Assembly (NCBI GenBank): GCA_001970955.1
Contig: MPUH01000026.1
Location: 93,168-157,167, forward strand
Direction of reading: 5' to 3'
Origin: Stentor coeruleus
Lineage: Eukaryota > Ciliophora > Heterotrichea > Heterotrichida > Stentoridae
DNA: 64,000 bases
Position 1 is the first letter of the stretch. Each line of letters begins with the position of its first letter. Under the pieces are notes generated by a model. That model was not told the origin of the DNA. It saw only the letters and a list, made by a program, of their open reading frames with translations, and did no database searches. The position numbers and the translations under genes are program-made. This document shows, in pieces, positions 42,400 through 53,700 of the stretch.

Positions 42400-43578
42400 T
42401 TACTTGCCTTTTGGAGCACTAGTGACGTTAAATCTAAAGTAAATGACGTCTCCATCTTCAACCACATATTCTTTCCCACATTGCTTCATTTTCCCTTCAG
42501 CCTTGACTGCATTTTCAGAACCAAGGGAGACAAGATCATCATACTTCATAACCTCAGCGCAAATAAACCCTTTTTCGAAATCTGTATGGATAACCCCTGC
42601 TGCTTTTGGTGCTTTTGACCCTTGACGTACAGTCCAACATTTAACTTCATCTTCTCCAGCAGTGAAAAAGTGTATCAAATTCAATGCATGATACCCAGTT
42701 TTAATAATCCTATTGATCATAGAAATCGCATTATTATCTTTCAAATACTTTGCTTTACTTTCTGCATCCATTCCAAACACATTCTGTTCAAATTCAATTG
42801 AATAAGGAATTATTGACCCTCCACCATGAGCTTGTACCCAATTATTAATCTGTGCAAGCCACTTGTTTTTCTTTCTCATATAATCAGCACAGCTCAAATT
42901 CACCAAATAAACAACCGTTTTTGCTGTTAAAAACAAAATCCTATTCAAACTTTCCACATCTTTGTTATGCCATTCCCCATTTTTTATTGACTGATCATTC
43001 TGTAGCATTTCCGAACATTTTCTCATAAGTTCTAATTCATCGATTAAATCCTTGTCTTTAGATCTTTTAAGAATTTTTTCAAGTTCTTCAATACGATTTT
43101 TAGCCCTTTCTAGATCTTTTACACAGAGTTCATGTTGGATTATTTCTAAATCGCGTATAGGATCTACTTCACCTTCAGTATGAATGACTTCTGGATCATC
43201 AAAAGCTCGGACAATTTGATAAATACCGTCTACTGCGTTTATGTGTGAGAGAAAAGCATTACCAAGACCTGCTCCTTCTGATGCTCCACGGACTAGACCA
43301 GCGATATCAGTGATTGATAATGATGCAGCGACCATACTTTTTGGCTTGTACATATCACAAAGACGATCAAATCTAGGGTCTGGAATTGCTACACGAGCTT
43401 CATTTGGGTCTATTGTGCAGAACGGGTAGTTCTCAGCAGGGATTGATAGGTTAGATAAGAGGTTGAAGGTACTAGACTTGCCTACATTTGGAACTCCAAC
43501 AATCCCCATTCTTAGGGTGTTTCCTGGACGACCAAGTAAGATTTTGGTTTCTTCGACTACCTTTTTCTTCCCTGGCAT
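42400..43578 (-). CDS. OLA1: Obg-like ATPase 1 (OLA1/YchF)
   Basis: 392 aa, the usual OLA1 length. G1 GVPNVGKSSTFN, FCTIDPNEARV, Switch II DIAGLVRGASEGAGLGNAFL, the YchF-type G4 position NLSCADY, and a C-terminal TGS domain (NLIHFFTAGEDEVKCWTVR, GDVIYFRFNV). OLA1 hydrolyses ATP and associates with ribosomes and the stress response. Stop TAA. The 5' flank (43579-43860) is almost free of C on the plus strand. Confidence 0.95.
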   Translation of the reverse strand: MPGKKKVVEETKILLGRPGNTLRMGIVGVPNVGKSSTFNLLSNLSIPAENYPFCTIDPNEARVAIPDPRFDRLCDMYKPKSMVAASLSITDIAGLVRGASEGAGLGNAFLSHINAVDGIYQIVRAFDDPEVIHTEGEVDPIRDLEIIQHELCVKDLERAKNRIEELEKILKRSKDKDLIDELELMRKCSEMLQNDQSIKNGEWHNKDVESLNRILFLTAKTVVYLVNLSCADYMRKKNKWLAQINNWVQAHGGGSIIPYSIEFEQNVFGMDAESKAKYLKDNNAISMINRIIKTGYHALNLIHFFTAGEDEVKCWTVRQGSKAPKAAGVIHTDFEKGFICAEVMKYDDLVSLGSENAVKAEGKMKQCGKEYVVEDGDVIYFRFNVTSAPKGK

Positions 43579-44330
43579 ATTTATTGGCTTAGTAGGCTTA
43601 GTTGTAGATATTGAATTGGAAAAGAGAAAGGTTTGGTTTTTTGTGTGATGTGAAGAGGATTTAAGAATTAGGGTTTAGAATATAGTGGGGGATGAAGGAA
43701 TTGATGATTGGTTTTTATTTGAAAAAGAGGAAAATATAGTTAGACTCTGGGTTTTTATGTGATGATTTTGATATGATGGGATGATGGATTTATATGAATT
43801 TGAGGTTTAATGGTTTAATAGTTTTATGGTGTATGAGTAGAATGTTTGTATTAAGTTATACAAATTAATATATTTTGACCTGAGTTTTTGTTATAAACAA
43901 ATTATTAGAGTTTGAAATTCTAAAGACCTAAAATTGTATGCAGTAAATCATAGAAACCACAATCTTTGTCAACCCTAAAAAAAAAATTTTTATCTCTGAT
44001 TTTATAACTCGTATATCATTTTATTATATTCTTATAATTCTAGCAATACAGTTATCTTATTAGTTTTTCTATATTTTTAAAATATAACTCTTATCTCAAA
44101 ATCACTCCTCAGCCTAATAGATTTTATTAAATGTTAGAGCTTCAGAATTCGAAAATAAATATCATCTTCTAACCATCCTTATGAAACTATTTCTCTAATC
44201 TATCAATTGATCAGTATTTCAGTTATGAAATCGATTTCTACAGGTTACTTCCTTTCTTTTATATATAAATTTAGGCAAAAAAAAATAGTTTTTAATAATC
44301 CTTCATCTAAAAATATTATATTATCAACTA
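43579..44330. other. Intergenic, 752 bp, with clear skew switch
   Basis: 43579-43900 is G-rich/C-poor (5' side of OLA1); 43920-44330 is C-rich/G-poor (3' side of the CK1-like gene). No gene seen. Confidence 0.7.
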
Positions 44331-45326
44331 TTACTTTAAATTAGAAAAACGACGGATAAACATAGGTGGTTCAATTTCTTCAGTCTTATCTAAACTTTCA
44401 TACGAGAATTTTTTTAAAGGAAACTTGCAATCTGAAATCTCTTCTTGATTTTTACTATCAGAAACTTCAAGTATACAATTTATCTTATAAGAAATTGTTC
44501 TCTTTTTTTGGGTTTTATTATACGTAAACAATCTTTTAAAAGAAGAAATCAAGTATTTATAATCTGGTTTTTCTTCAAAGTAAAGATTTGATGGATATTC
44601 AAGCAATGAAGAAAATTCTAATGGAAGACCTTTACATAAAGTTTCAATTGGCATCTTAGATTTAACCCGTTCGATTTGTTTCCATTTATCTTTTGCAGTT
44701 TTATATTGTTGAAGAGACCATGGAAGGTTACCAAGTGCTAAATAGATTAGAGTATAAGCAAAAGATATTAAATCATCTCTTCGACTTAAAACTAAACCTC
44801 TATGAGAATTTAATGATGCAAACATTGAACTACCAACTATTTTAGAACTAGAAGATAATGGGATATGCTTTTTTTGTTTAATGTATTTTGATGACAAGTT
44901 ATAATCAACAAGATGTAGTGTATTTGGGGTATCTGAATACATAAATTGGTTAGGTTTTATATCTTTGTGTAGATATCCTTTTCTGTGGATCCTTTTGAGA
45001 ATTTTCAGTCCATTTATTGCAAATTTAGAAAGACGATTGATTGATTTTTTAGTTCTAAAATGCTCGAAAACTGATTTTTCAAGAAGTTTCATGATTATTG
45101 CGCTACTTTCACAAGAGGTAAGAAAATCGTATACAGTTGGTACACCTTTGCATTTTTGGAGTTTCGAAAGGACTCTATATTCAAGAGATGCAACTTCTCT
45201 ATCTGAAATAATCTTAAGTGCGTATTGATTATTTTTTTCATCTGAAGCGCTGTAAACTTCACTGAACCCTCCTTCCCCTATTTTTTTTCCAATTTTGTAA
45301 CCTTTAGTAATAAGTAAAAGCTCCAT
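44331..45326 (-). CDS. Casein kinase 1-like protein kinase, atypical
   Basis: 331 aa. Kinase domain about 8-265. Gly loop GEGGFSEV and YALKII lysine are intact; the catalytic loop is HKDIKPNQF (CK1 usually HRDIKPDNF), so the metal-binding Asn is displaced; the DFG motif reads DYN with its Asp kept. SKIVGSSMFASLNSHRG corresponds to the CK1 TGTARYASINAHLG segment. Low or altered activity is possible. The C-terminal ~60 residues are unstructured. Stop TAA. Confidence 0.88.
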   Translation of the reverse strand: MELLLITKGYKIGKKIGEGGFSEVYSASDEKNNQYALKIISDREVASLEYRVLSKLQKCKGVPTVYDFLTSCESSAIIMKLLEKSVFEHFRTKKSINRLSKFAINGLKILKRIHRKGYLHKDIKPNQFMYSDTPNTLHLVDYNLSSKYIKQKKHIPLSSSSKIVGSSMFASLNSHRGLVLSRRDDLISFAYTLIYLALGNLPWSLQQYKTAKDKWKQIERVKSKMPIETLCKGLPLEFSSLLEYPSNLYFEEKPDYKYLISSFKRLFTYNKTQKKRTISYKINCILEVSDSKNQEEISDCKFPLKKFSYESLDKTEEIEPPMFIRRFSNLK

Positions 45327-45624
45327 TAATTATATTTTATCTTAAAATATATCTTCAACTTAAAATTTGTATATATACTTCACATTATATTTAACACCTT
45401 ATTTATATTTCATCCATCAATTATATCATAACAACCAACCCTAATATTTTTTTATTTATATTAATATAATATATCTAATCAATAAACCTAAAACACAATC
45501 TAATAATCTTCTTATGTTTACCTAAAAAAATCATTAGTTTTTCATTAAATATCTTCTAAACATATAAAAAATACCATAATAAAAACAAACAACTAAATTT
45601 ACTATTTTTTTCATATTGAAAATA
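45327..45624. promoter_or_regulatory. Divergent intergenic region between CK1-like and CCDC81-like genes
   Basis: 298 bp, C-rich and G-poor nearly throughout. No motif recognised. This is an exception to the flank rule for the minus-strand gene. Confidence 0.4.
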
Positions 45625-47373
45625 ATGCAGTTATCCGAATTAGACTTATTCAAAAAAGCAAGCACGAACCCATTCTATGTTAAAAATCTTGAACAAATTT
45701 CTAAGGTTATGTATAAGGTTTGGAGTGGCATGACAAAGTTTATACGTAGTGCAATTCAACAACAAAAAGCCCCAATATGCTCTGAATTTGGGAAATTTAT
45801 ACCAACAAACCCAGTGAAATTTATCCCTGCGGTGAGTTTTTTAGCAAATGCGAAAGTTTTGTTTAGGAACTCAAGTGAAACTCAAAATAGCAATAGTTAT
45901 AAAGAACAGCAAATAAGTTATTCGGCTATTGCTGAAGTTTGCCAAATAGAAAGAGATATGGTTATGCTGTGTTTAAAAGAAACATTACAACAATTGTCTG
46001 TATCAATATCTTCTGGAAGTACTGTGGTTTTGCACTTTCGCGTTGGTGACTTAACAGTTAGTAAAGGATGGGCAGAATTTGGAGCTCTGACTTCATACGA
46101 CAAACCCGAAGGGTCAACTTTTATAAGCGTAAGTACCCCTCGTAATTCCTGTTACACAACTTTTAGTGAATCCTCAAGCATACATCCATCAAACCCAAAC
46201 CCAATCCACCAAGGTGCATCTATAAACCTCAACAACTACTATCGAGGTCTAAAATATAAAACCAATAATACTCTTCTAGCACCTGTTGGCTTCTATACAG
46301 GCCAAATCCACCCAATTTTCAATTTTAGAACAAAATTCACTAGAAAACAAGCTTTCGAACAACCTTTATCCCCAGAAGAACTCCTCCGTTTCCATCAAGA
46401 ACAAATCAGAATGAAAAAAGCTGAAAAAGAACTTGAAAAAGAAAAAGAAGCTGGCGAGAACTCTAAAACTCTTAAAGGGTTTAGAGAAATTATTGAATCA
46501 GAAAAAATAGATAAAGTCGCTACAGTGACTGATAAACGTAAAGCATATGCTATAGCTAATTTAGAACAAGTACAAGAAAAAATATTAAAAGACCAAAAAG
46601 CTATTGATATTAAAAAAAAAGAAGTTTATGATTATTTTCCTTTTACTCATGGAGATATTGCTGAAGCTAAAACTCAAAGTTTAAACGTAAGTATGAGAGA
46701 AGATATGAAAAACCATTTAAAAAGTATTGAAGGGTCGCCGGTTTATAATAAAGAAGTCACTGTTGGTGTACCAAAATTTCTTCAAGCTTCTGATTATCAA
46801 GCTATAAGAAGGACACAAAATGAACATGTGGAAAAAACAATGAATGGAACTTTAAAAAACTATCATGAAGAACTGAAAAATAAAGAAAAAGAAAAAATCA
46901 GACTGAGAAGAGAAAAAGAAGAGCAGGAAATGAATGATGCGATATATTATAAACAACTTGAAATGTATAGAAAAAAAGAACTTGAGAATAATTTAAATGC
47001 GCTTAATGAGCAGATTGAAGAAAAAAATAGAAAAAGAAAAGAAGAACTTGAGAATAAAAAAAATATATACGCGACTAGTTTAGATTTTATTCCTGAAAGT
47101 GAAGAATCTAAAAGGGAAAAGAAAGAACTTTATATAAAAAATGCGAATTTACTTATCTCGCAAATGGAAACTAATGAGAGGAATACTAAAGATAGGTTTA
47201 TTAAAGAGAGGGATACTGATTGTAAAATCCTACAAAGTACTGATTTAGCGATAACTAATGAAGATAATGAGGCTAAGATTAGAGAGATTTATACAAAGTC
47301 CTTGAATAAAGATATTTGGATGAAACAAATGGAGATAAAAGCTTTGGAAAAAGATGTTGGGAAAGTACTTTAG
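45625..47373 (+). CDS. CCDC81-like HU-domain and coiled-coil protein
   Basis: 582 aa from ATG 45625 (the ORF extends three codons further only via a TTG). Residues about 15-165 resemble the two HU domains of CCDC81: FGKFIPTNPVKFIPAVSFLA, AIAEVCQIERDMVMLCLKET, VVLHFRVGDLTVSKG. Residues about 250-580 are charged coiled coil (KEKEKIRLRREKEEQEMND). CCDC81 is linked to centrosomes and cilia, which fits a ciliate. Stop TAG. Confidence 0.8.
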   Translation: MQLSELDLFKKASTNPFYVKNLEQISKVMYKVWSGMTKFIRSAIQQQKAPICSEFGKFIPTNPVKFIPAVSFLANAKVLFRNSSETQNSNSYKEQQISYSAIAEVCQIERDMVMLCLKETLQQLSVSISSGSTVVLHFRVGDLTVSKGWAEFGALTSYDKPEGSTFISVSTPRNSCYTTFSESSSIHPSNPNPIHQGASINLNNYYRGLKYKTNNTLLAPVGFYTGQIHPIFNFRTKFTRKQAFEQPLSPEELLRFHQEQIRMKKAEKELEKEKEAGENSKTLKGFREIIESEKIDKVATVTDKRKAYAIANLEQVQEKILKDQKAIDIKKKEVYDYFPFTHGDIAEAKTQSLNVSMREDMKNHLKSIEGSPVYNKEVTVGVPKFLQASDYQAIRRTQNEHVEKTMNGTLKNYHEELKNKEKEKIRLRREKEEQEMNDAIYYKQLEMYRKKELENNLNALNEQIEEKNRKRKEELENKKNIYATSLDFIPESEESKREKKELYIKNANLLISQMETNERNTKDRFIKERDTDCKILQSTDLAITNEDNEAKIREIYTKSLNKDIWMKQMEIKALEKDVGKVL

Positions 47374-47953
47374 TAAGCTATAATAGAAATAGTTGATTTT
47401 TTGTTGTTGTGAGGATATTGGTTTATAAGAGTTTTTATATAGGTTTTATGATGCTTTGATATGATTTTTCCTGATTTGTTTTAAAGGGTTTTATGTTAGG
47501 ATTAGAATTTAGAAATCATTTAGATAAGGAGATTATATAAAGGATATAGTGTTTAAAATAGAATTATTGTGGAGCTATGGATATATTAAAAGGTGTCGTG
47601 ATATACAAACTAAAGAAAAAATAGTTTTCATGTTATAAAAATATAGATTTTCGTTAGTAAAGTTTAAATTCAAAGAATATAAATAATAGTAAAGTCTATC
47701 TTAAAAAAATCTTAAAATTTATAAGTTCACCTTTGCCTGATCAGTCTAAATGAAATCTACAATCCAACGATATTTTAAAATACAGTAAGGATTTCTATAT
47801 AATCTATAATACAAAGGTATAAATATGGTAAGAATTTTAATATAATTATTGTATCCACTTAAGTTTATATCAATAATTATCTTAGTCAGCTTATTTTATC
47901 TAAACCATCAATCTTTTAATCACAAATAAAAGCTTTTTCAACTTATAAATTAA
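47374..47953. other. Intergenic, 580 bp, no gene seen
   Basis: The left part is G-rich and C-poor, as in the 3' flanks of other plus-strand genes; the right part is mixed. Confidence 0.65.
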
Positions 47954-48976
47954 ATGGAAGGAGATCAAAACTCTAAAAGCTATAGCTCACAATATGATAT
48001 AACAGAAGAACAATGCATAATTTGCTATACAGTCCTCATCCGAGCTAATGCTGTTTACTGTAAATGTGGCCACAACTTTTGTCTAGACTGTATGAAAGAA
48101 TACATCTTAACGAAAATGGATGAGTTCGATGTTTATCCACTTGAATGCCCAGTACCAAATTGCCATAAAAGTTTATACAAAATGGGCAAGGATTTCTTAG
48201 AAAAGGATATATACAAAAAGCTAAAAATTTATAGGAAGAACAAATTATGCATGATGGATCCAATCAAACAATTTTGCCCACAGATTAATTGTAATGGCTA
48301 TGGAGAAGGTTCAGAAAAGTACTTGAAATGCAATATGTGCGATGTGAGATTTAAACAAACAAGAGATCCTGGAAAAGAAGAAATATTGAATAACTGTTCA
48401 GCAACACAATGCCCAACATGCAATAATTTAGTAATAAAACCCTTTGGATGTATGACTGTAAGGTGTTTATGTGACACAGAATTCTGTTTAAAGTGTGGTA
48501 AATCAAGTACTGATTCTCATAAGTATCTTAACTGTGCAGCATCAAACTTAGAAGGAATGTTTTCATGGTGGACAATATTATTTTGCATATATTCAATTAT
48601 CCTAGTTCCTTTTACCCCTTTTTTTATTGTAAACATCTATAGAGCGAATTGGGATCGAAACTATTTTTTCTTTATGAATGAGCATTTAATATTTTACAAT
48701 ATACTGCTTTTTATTTTCTCTCCTATGATATTAGTTTTCGGGTTTTTCTATTTGCCTTTTGTTGTTGGTTGGATGTGTGTTGAAGCTGTTTTTGATGGGA
48801 AGACTGATAAAACTAAACATATTTTTTGGTTTTTACTTAAGGTTATTATTTACTTTCCTGCAGTGCTTTTATGTTTTGTAGGAATTTTGCTAGGGTTTGG
48901 ACTGCTTTTGATAATTTTACCGCTTATGGGTGTTGCTTATTTGTTTGTCAGAATCAATGTTCAAACTAAGTATTAA
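47954..48976 (+). CDS. RBR-type E3 ubiquitin ligase with C-terminal membrane segments
   Basis: 340 aa. RING1 at about 17-65 (CIICYTVLIRANAVYCKCGHNFCLDC), a shortened IBR at about 95-150 (CPQINCNGYGEGSEKYLKC), RING2 at about 155-190 (CPTCNNLV, FGCMTVRCLCDTEFCLKC) with the likely catalytic Cys in FGCMTVRC. Three to four hydrophobic helices follow (WWTILFCIYSIILVPFTPF, NILLFIFSPMILVFGFFYL, VIIYFPAVLLCFVGILLG). It resembles the RNF19/RNF144 group, with membrane anchoring. Stop TAA. Confidence 0.9.
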   Translation: MEGDQNSKSYSSQYDITEEQCIICYTVLIRANAVYCKCGHNFCLDCMKEYILTKMDEFDVYPLECPVPNCHKSLYKMGKDFLEKDIYKKLKIYRKNKLCMMDPIKQFCPQINCNGYGEGSEKYLKCNMCDVRFKQTRDPGKEEILNNCSATQCPTCNNLVIKPFGCMTVRCLCDTEFCLKCGKSSTDSHKYLNCAASNLEGMFSWWTILFCIYSIILVPFTPFFIVNIYRANWDRNYFFFMNEHLIFYNILLFIFSPMILVFGFFYLPFVVGWMCVEAVFDGKTDKTKHIFWFLLKVIIYFPAVLLCFVGILLGFGLLLIILPLMGVAYLFVRINVQTKY

Positions 48977-49392
48977 TTAGGATAATAGGAAATATTTACT
49001 AATATAAAGAATATATAATAGTTTATTTCATATAATAATATATACAGTTGTTTATATACATTTTCAAAGCTTATAAACCAAAGTATTAAACCAATTTGTC
49101 TTTTTATCTATATTTTTTGTTACATTTTTTTTAAGTCCAATATACAAAATACCCTATAAACCTTATAATCTAAAATTAAACCTAAAAATGAGTCACACTA
49201 AATTCCAAAACAATTTCACACACAATTTCGCACTATAATCTTCCAAAAACCTCATAAAATTATTCTAATTCCTAAACCTAATCTAACCAATACAATCATT
49301 ACTTCAACAATAAAGTCAACTTTTTCACTACTAACCCTATATCATTATAAAAATTATTCAACATGTAAATCAAAAACAAAATAATAAGCATC
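48977..49392. other. Intergenic, 416 bp, no gene seen
   Basis: Skew flips from G-biased to C-rich/G-poor near 49080, between two plus-strand genes. Confidence 0.65.
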
Positions 49393-50601
49393 ATGGAAAT
49401 TATGGAATTGATCAGCCGATATTCAGACGTCAACCAAATGGCCCGAGGGATATACTTTCTCTCTGAGCTTCCATCTTCCCAATGCGCAGAGATAGCAAGA
49501 TTCCTCGTCAACAAATCAATCTCTGAAGATCGTATAGGTTTTTATAAGGACATATCAGCAATAATCAAATCTCGTTTACTTCCAAACCAAAACTACGGCC
49601 TTTTATCAGATGAAGAATTTGTTTCATGGGAAATTAAGTTTAAAGAAGGTGCAGATCAAAGGGAATATAAAATCACTCAATCTAAAAATGCAGGACTTAA
49701 AGACTCATACAGAGTAAATATCCTTGAATTAGCAGGGTATTATTATAAAGCTGGGGATATGAATAACTCATTAAAGCTTCTTTTAAGAGCTAAAGATTTG
49801 ACTGTAACTGCAGAACAGCAATATGAACTTTATTCACGTATGACTTTCACATCTTTGTATAAGAAGAATATGTCGTTTACTCAAAACAATGCACAGAAGG
49901 TTTTAAGCTTGGTGACAATGCCAGAAAAAAATTTGTTACCAGCTGCGGTTATTATGGGAATTTGTAGTATTGATAATGCTAATTATAAGACTGCGACTGA
50001 GTATTTTTTAAGAACTGCTGGAGATAACTCTCAGGAATTGGCTTGTAATTCTGATCTTGCTGCTTATATAAGTATATGCGCATTAGCTTCAATGGATAGA
50101 AAAACCATTAGTAATGAAGTGACTCAGTCTAAAGCTTTTATAACATATTCAGAAGAAGAACCTAAGTATATTGAACTTCTTGAATGCTTTTTAACATGTA
50201 AGTTTAACAGGCTTATCCAAATCTTAGAAGATATACGCAAACAGATGCTTCTTGATGTATACATTGGTAAGTATATGACAAATTTATGTGATGAAATAAA
50301 AAGTCGATGTTTGATTCAGTTCATGAAAGCTTTTAAGAAAATTAGAATCAGTGAGTTAGCTTTGAATTTTGTATGTAGTGAAGAAGATATTGAGGAAAAA
50401 TTAGTTAAACTTATTGCTGATGGGAAAATTGATGCAAGGATTGATGCACATCAGAAAACTGTTATGAGTCGTCAAGTAGATGAAAAAAATAAAGTTAATA
50501 GGACAGTACTGAACATCGCAAAGTCGTTTATGCATAACACCCAATTAGTGCTTCTTAGAATGAGCATGTTAAAAGCAGATGTTGTCGTCAGGGGTAAGTA
50601 G
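49393..50601 (+). CDS. CSN1: COP9 signalosome subunit 1 (CSN1/GPS1)
   Basis: 402 aa, shorter at the N-terminus than the human protein. A helical-repeat region (about 1-200), a PCI domain (about 210-360) and a C-terminal tail (KIDARIDAHQKTVMSRQVDE) that matches the CSN1 signature better than the related proteasome lid subunit Rpn7. The complex removes NEDD8 from cullins. Stop TAG, 194 bp from the convergent dynein stop. Confidence 0.87.
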   Translation: MEIMELISRYSDVNQMARGIYFLSELPSSQCAEIARFLVNKSISEDRIGFYKDISAIIKSRLLPNQNYGLLSDEEFVSWEIKFKEGADQREYKITQSKNAGLKDSYRVNILELAGYYYKAGDMNNSLKLLLRAKDLTVTAEQQYELYSRMTFTSLYKKNMSFTQNNAQKVLSLVTMPEKNLLPAAVIMGICSIDNANYKTATEYFLRTAGDNSQELACNSDLAAYISICALASMDRKTISNEVTQSKAFITYSEEEPKYIELLECFLTCKFNRLIQILEDIRKQMLLDVYIGKYMTNLCDEIKSRCLIQFMKAFKKIRISELALNFVCSEEDIEEKLVKLIADGKIDARIDAHQKTVMSRQVDEKNKVNRTVLNIAKSFMHNTQLVLLRMSMLKADVVVRGK

Positions 50602-50795
50602 ATAATTTGATTATGAGGATTTAATAGATTTTAAATAAGAAAGTATGGGAGGTGTGTTATAAGAAAAAGCTATATAATTATAATTATCATATTATTAGGC
50701 TGGATAAGATTTATTCTATATATAAAAATCAACACTATTTAGCAGCTAATCAAGCCTAACCCTCTAATAAAAATTCACTAAAATTAATAAAAAAA

Positions 50796-53700
50796 CTAGT
50801 CATCTAATTGGCATAAAAGCGCAACACCACGTCGAATCCAATGCACAGGATTTTGAGTTGTAGGTAGTTCTAAAAACAAAACAAAATTCGTCGAGTGTCC
50901 AGTTGTGCTTAATTCACCAGCTCTAAGTGAAGTTTTATACATAGGTGCAGGATAAGATAAAGTTTCTATTTTAGTATCAAGTAATATTGGGTCTAGCCAA
51001 ACAACAGGCATTTCTATAAACAAAGTTCCAGGTTCACTTTCTTCAATTCTACTTCTATGAGTATCCCATCTTGCCCCTTGCATAAATAATCCATGAATAT
51101 TAACCCCTTTACTTGGTCCTTCAGTGATTTGATGATGGGTTTTAGGAACAACTTCAGTTCGGAATTTCAAAGTGTCGATTGGGGTTTTAGTCATTCTTGC
51201 ATACATTTGAAGAGCTGCAGTCATAAAACCTTGAGGGAAAAAGAAAGCTGAAAGCCAATAAGTTGGCCTTGGACCTAGAGTCAGCCATTGGTGTATAAAT
51301 TCTACACGGGCGATTAGGTCTTTTACCCAGGATCCTAGAGGTTTTAAAGACGGATAAGCATGATCTGACCAGTTCTTAGGCACTCTTTGATTCAAAAAAC
51401 TATTATACATACGTTCAAGGTCTTGACCCATAACCACATCTCCTCTAATAGCTTTCTGTAACTGCACCAACGAGTTTTTCATTGCCACCAAAAGCTTATT
51501 AAACCTATAAATTTCTTGTCCAACAAACACCCCCAAAGAATTTATAGCTCCGATTTCATTCTTTGAAAAAGTATCAGGGTGTTGCTCTTTTTCCACATTC
51601 ATCGGTTTAGGTAAACGCTCTTCAATATCTTTTGCCATTTCATTTACAATATCATCTGAACTTTTCCCTGAACTTCCTCCAGATATTTTAGGATGTATCA
51701 AAGCAATCGCATCTCTAAATTCATAAACTGTTTTTTTATTAAATGTAATATTTGCATTACTATGTAAACCAAAAAGCTCAGGGTCATCTTCTAAAGGTAG
51801 ACCTTTAATATAATCTTTAATATCATCTAAACTTTGTCCTTCAGGTGGTCTGTATATAGAAGATGTTGAAAATGTATAGTTTGGACTCATAAGTTCAGGG
51901 GTAAAATATTTATCAAGTAATGCTGTTATAAGCCTAACATCTTTATCATCAGTAACACGTCCACCATAATTAATTTCTGCAACAAGAACTTTTAGAGTTC
52001 CATATGGGATTATAGCTTGTTCATTTAAATACATAAACAATTGTGATTTACTTGTAACAAAATCACTTGTCATCCATTCATAAGGAATATTCCAGCCTAT
52101 AGCCCCGAATTTTCTTCTTTCTAGAATAACTGCATGGAAAAAAGCTAAGGCATAAAGCATGCGTTTGTATTCATAAGACTTTGTACAACCCTCATAATTC
52201 TCTTGAGTAACATCTTGAAAAGTTCTCCCAAGGTTAGCTTTAAGACCTTTTGGAGGTTCATTTGTTAGTTTAACTCCGCTTTGAAGAACTGGTACTGGGA
52301 ATTTATTACTTGGCATTGAAGTTAGCCATAGACGATATTCAGGGTGTATATCTCCTTCAACTTGTTGTTCTTGAATCCTTTCTAACTCACCCATCCAAGA
52401 TGCAGCCAAATGACAGTTTTGTAAACAAACCCAATCCCCATTTCTTCTTCCATTATCTATAAACTTCTCTGCAGTTTTACCTTGTCCCTGCCCTAGAGAT
52501 AACATCCTAAACCTCCCATCCATATCATTTTGTGCAGCAAGTTTCATCAAATCACTTATCGGATCAGCACCTGGACTTAATATAAATATAATCGGGCTCA
52601 TACTTTGTGAATCCTCAAATGCACCTTTAAGGTCAAAAGGTGGGGATTCTATATAAACCTGTCCTAATTCTCTACTCACAAACATTTTCAACCCAAGCAT
52701 GAGTTTTTCAGGTTTCAAAACACTTCCAATAATAAGTTTTTGGAAACTTGTTAAAGCTCCCTCATAAGGACTAGGAAAACGTTCTTTAAATGGGTCTTCA
52801 GAGTTCTTAACAGTCCTCCATTTTTCAGGATTGTTTTCAAAAGATTTCGTAATCCCTATAAAATTCTCATTAACTTCCTCAAGAGCCTTAATCGCAGCCC
52901 ATGTATTCCCTTCTAAATGTAATCCTGATAAAGAAAGAGGATCACCATCATAATCTTCACTACCTTTAAGGAAATAAGCCCATTCTTTAATTGTAACTTT
53001 TTCAGCTTTTAATGATATCCTTACAGCATTAAGATACGAATATAAAAGTTTATCTTTTTCAAAAAGTCCTCTGCAAATATTGAAATAAAAAGACTTTGTT
53101 ATATCTTCAACTAATATTTGTAACCTTGTAGTTATATCTTCACTTTTTTGGGACTTAAAAAGTCGAAGATTGAAAAGTTTACTAAAGAAATCTAAAGAGT
53201 ATTGATACATAGGGTCTACTAAACCCATATCAGCAATAACAAAATACAATATCGAGCCTCTTTCAGCAACAACTCTATATTCTTCACGAGCTGCGTTTAT
53301 GTTTGTAGCAGTTTGTTCAGCTTCAGCCATTCTAACATGAATAACTTCACTAGTTTTTTTACTAGCCCCAAGGGTTTCTATAAGCATTTCATCATCTAAA
53401 ATATCCCCACTTGCCTTAGAAATCATTGTTAGAATTTTATCTTCAAGTTCTTGTAGCATATCTTTATCACTAGATATCTGAACTATAAGCTTATTTTTAA
53501 GTTCTTCTAATTGAGGTTTTTCAGCTTTGACCACATCGACTAATAATTGATCTTCAAGTCCTTGTGGGGTGACTGTAAAGTTAATAATCGTCACTTTGAT
53601 ACAAATTTCAGGTAAATAATGAGGATTAGAAAGTTTAGTTGTCATATAAAATCTAAAATCGTTACTATAAGGGACATCTTGATCTCCAAGCCTTAAAACA

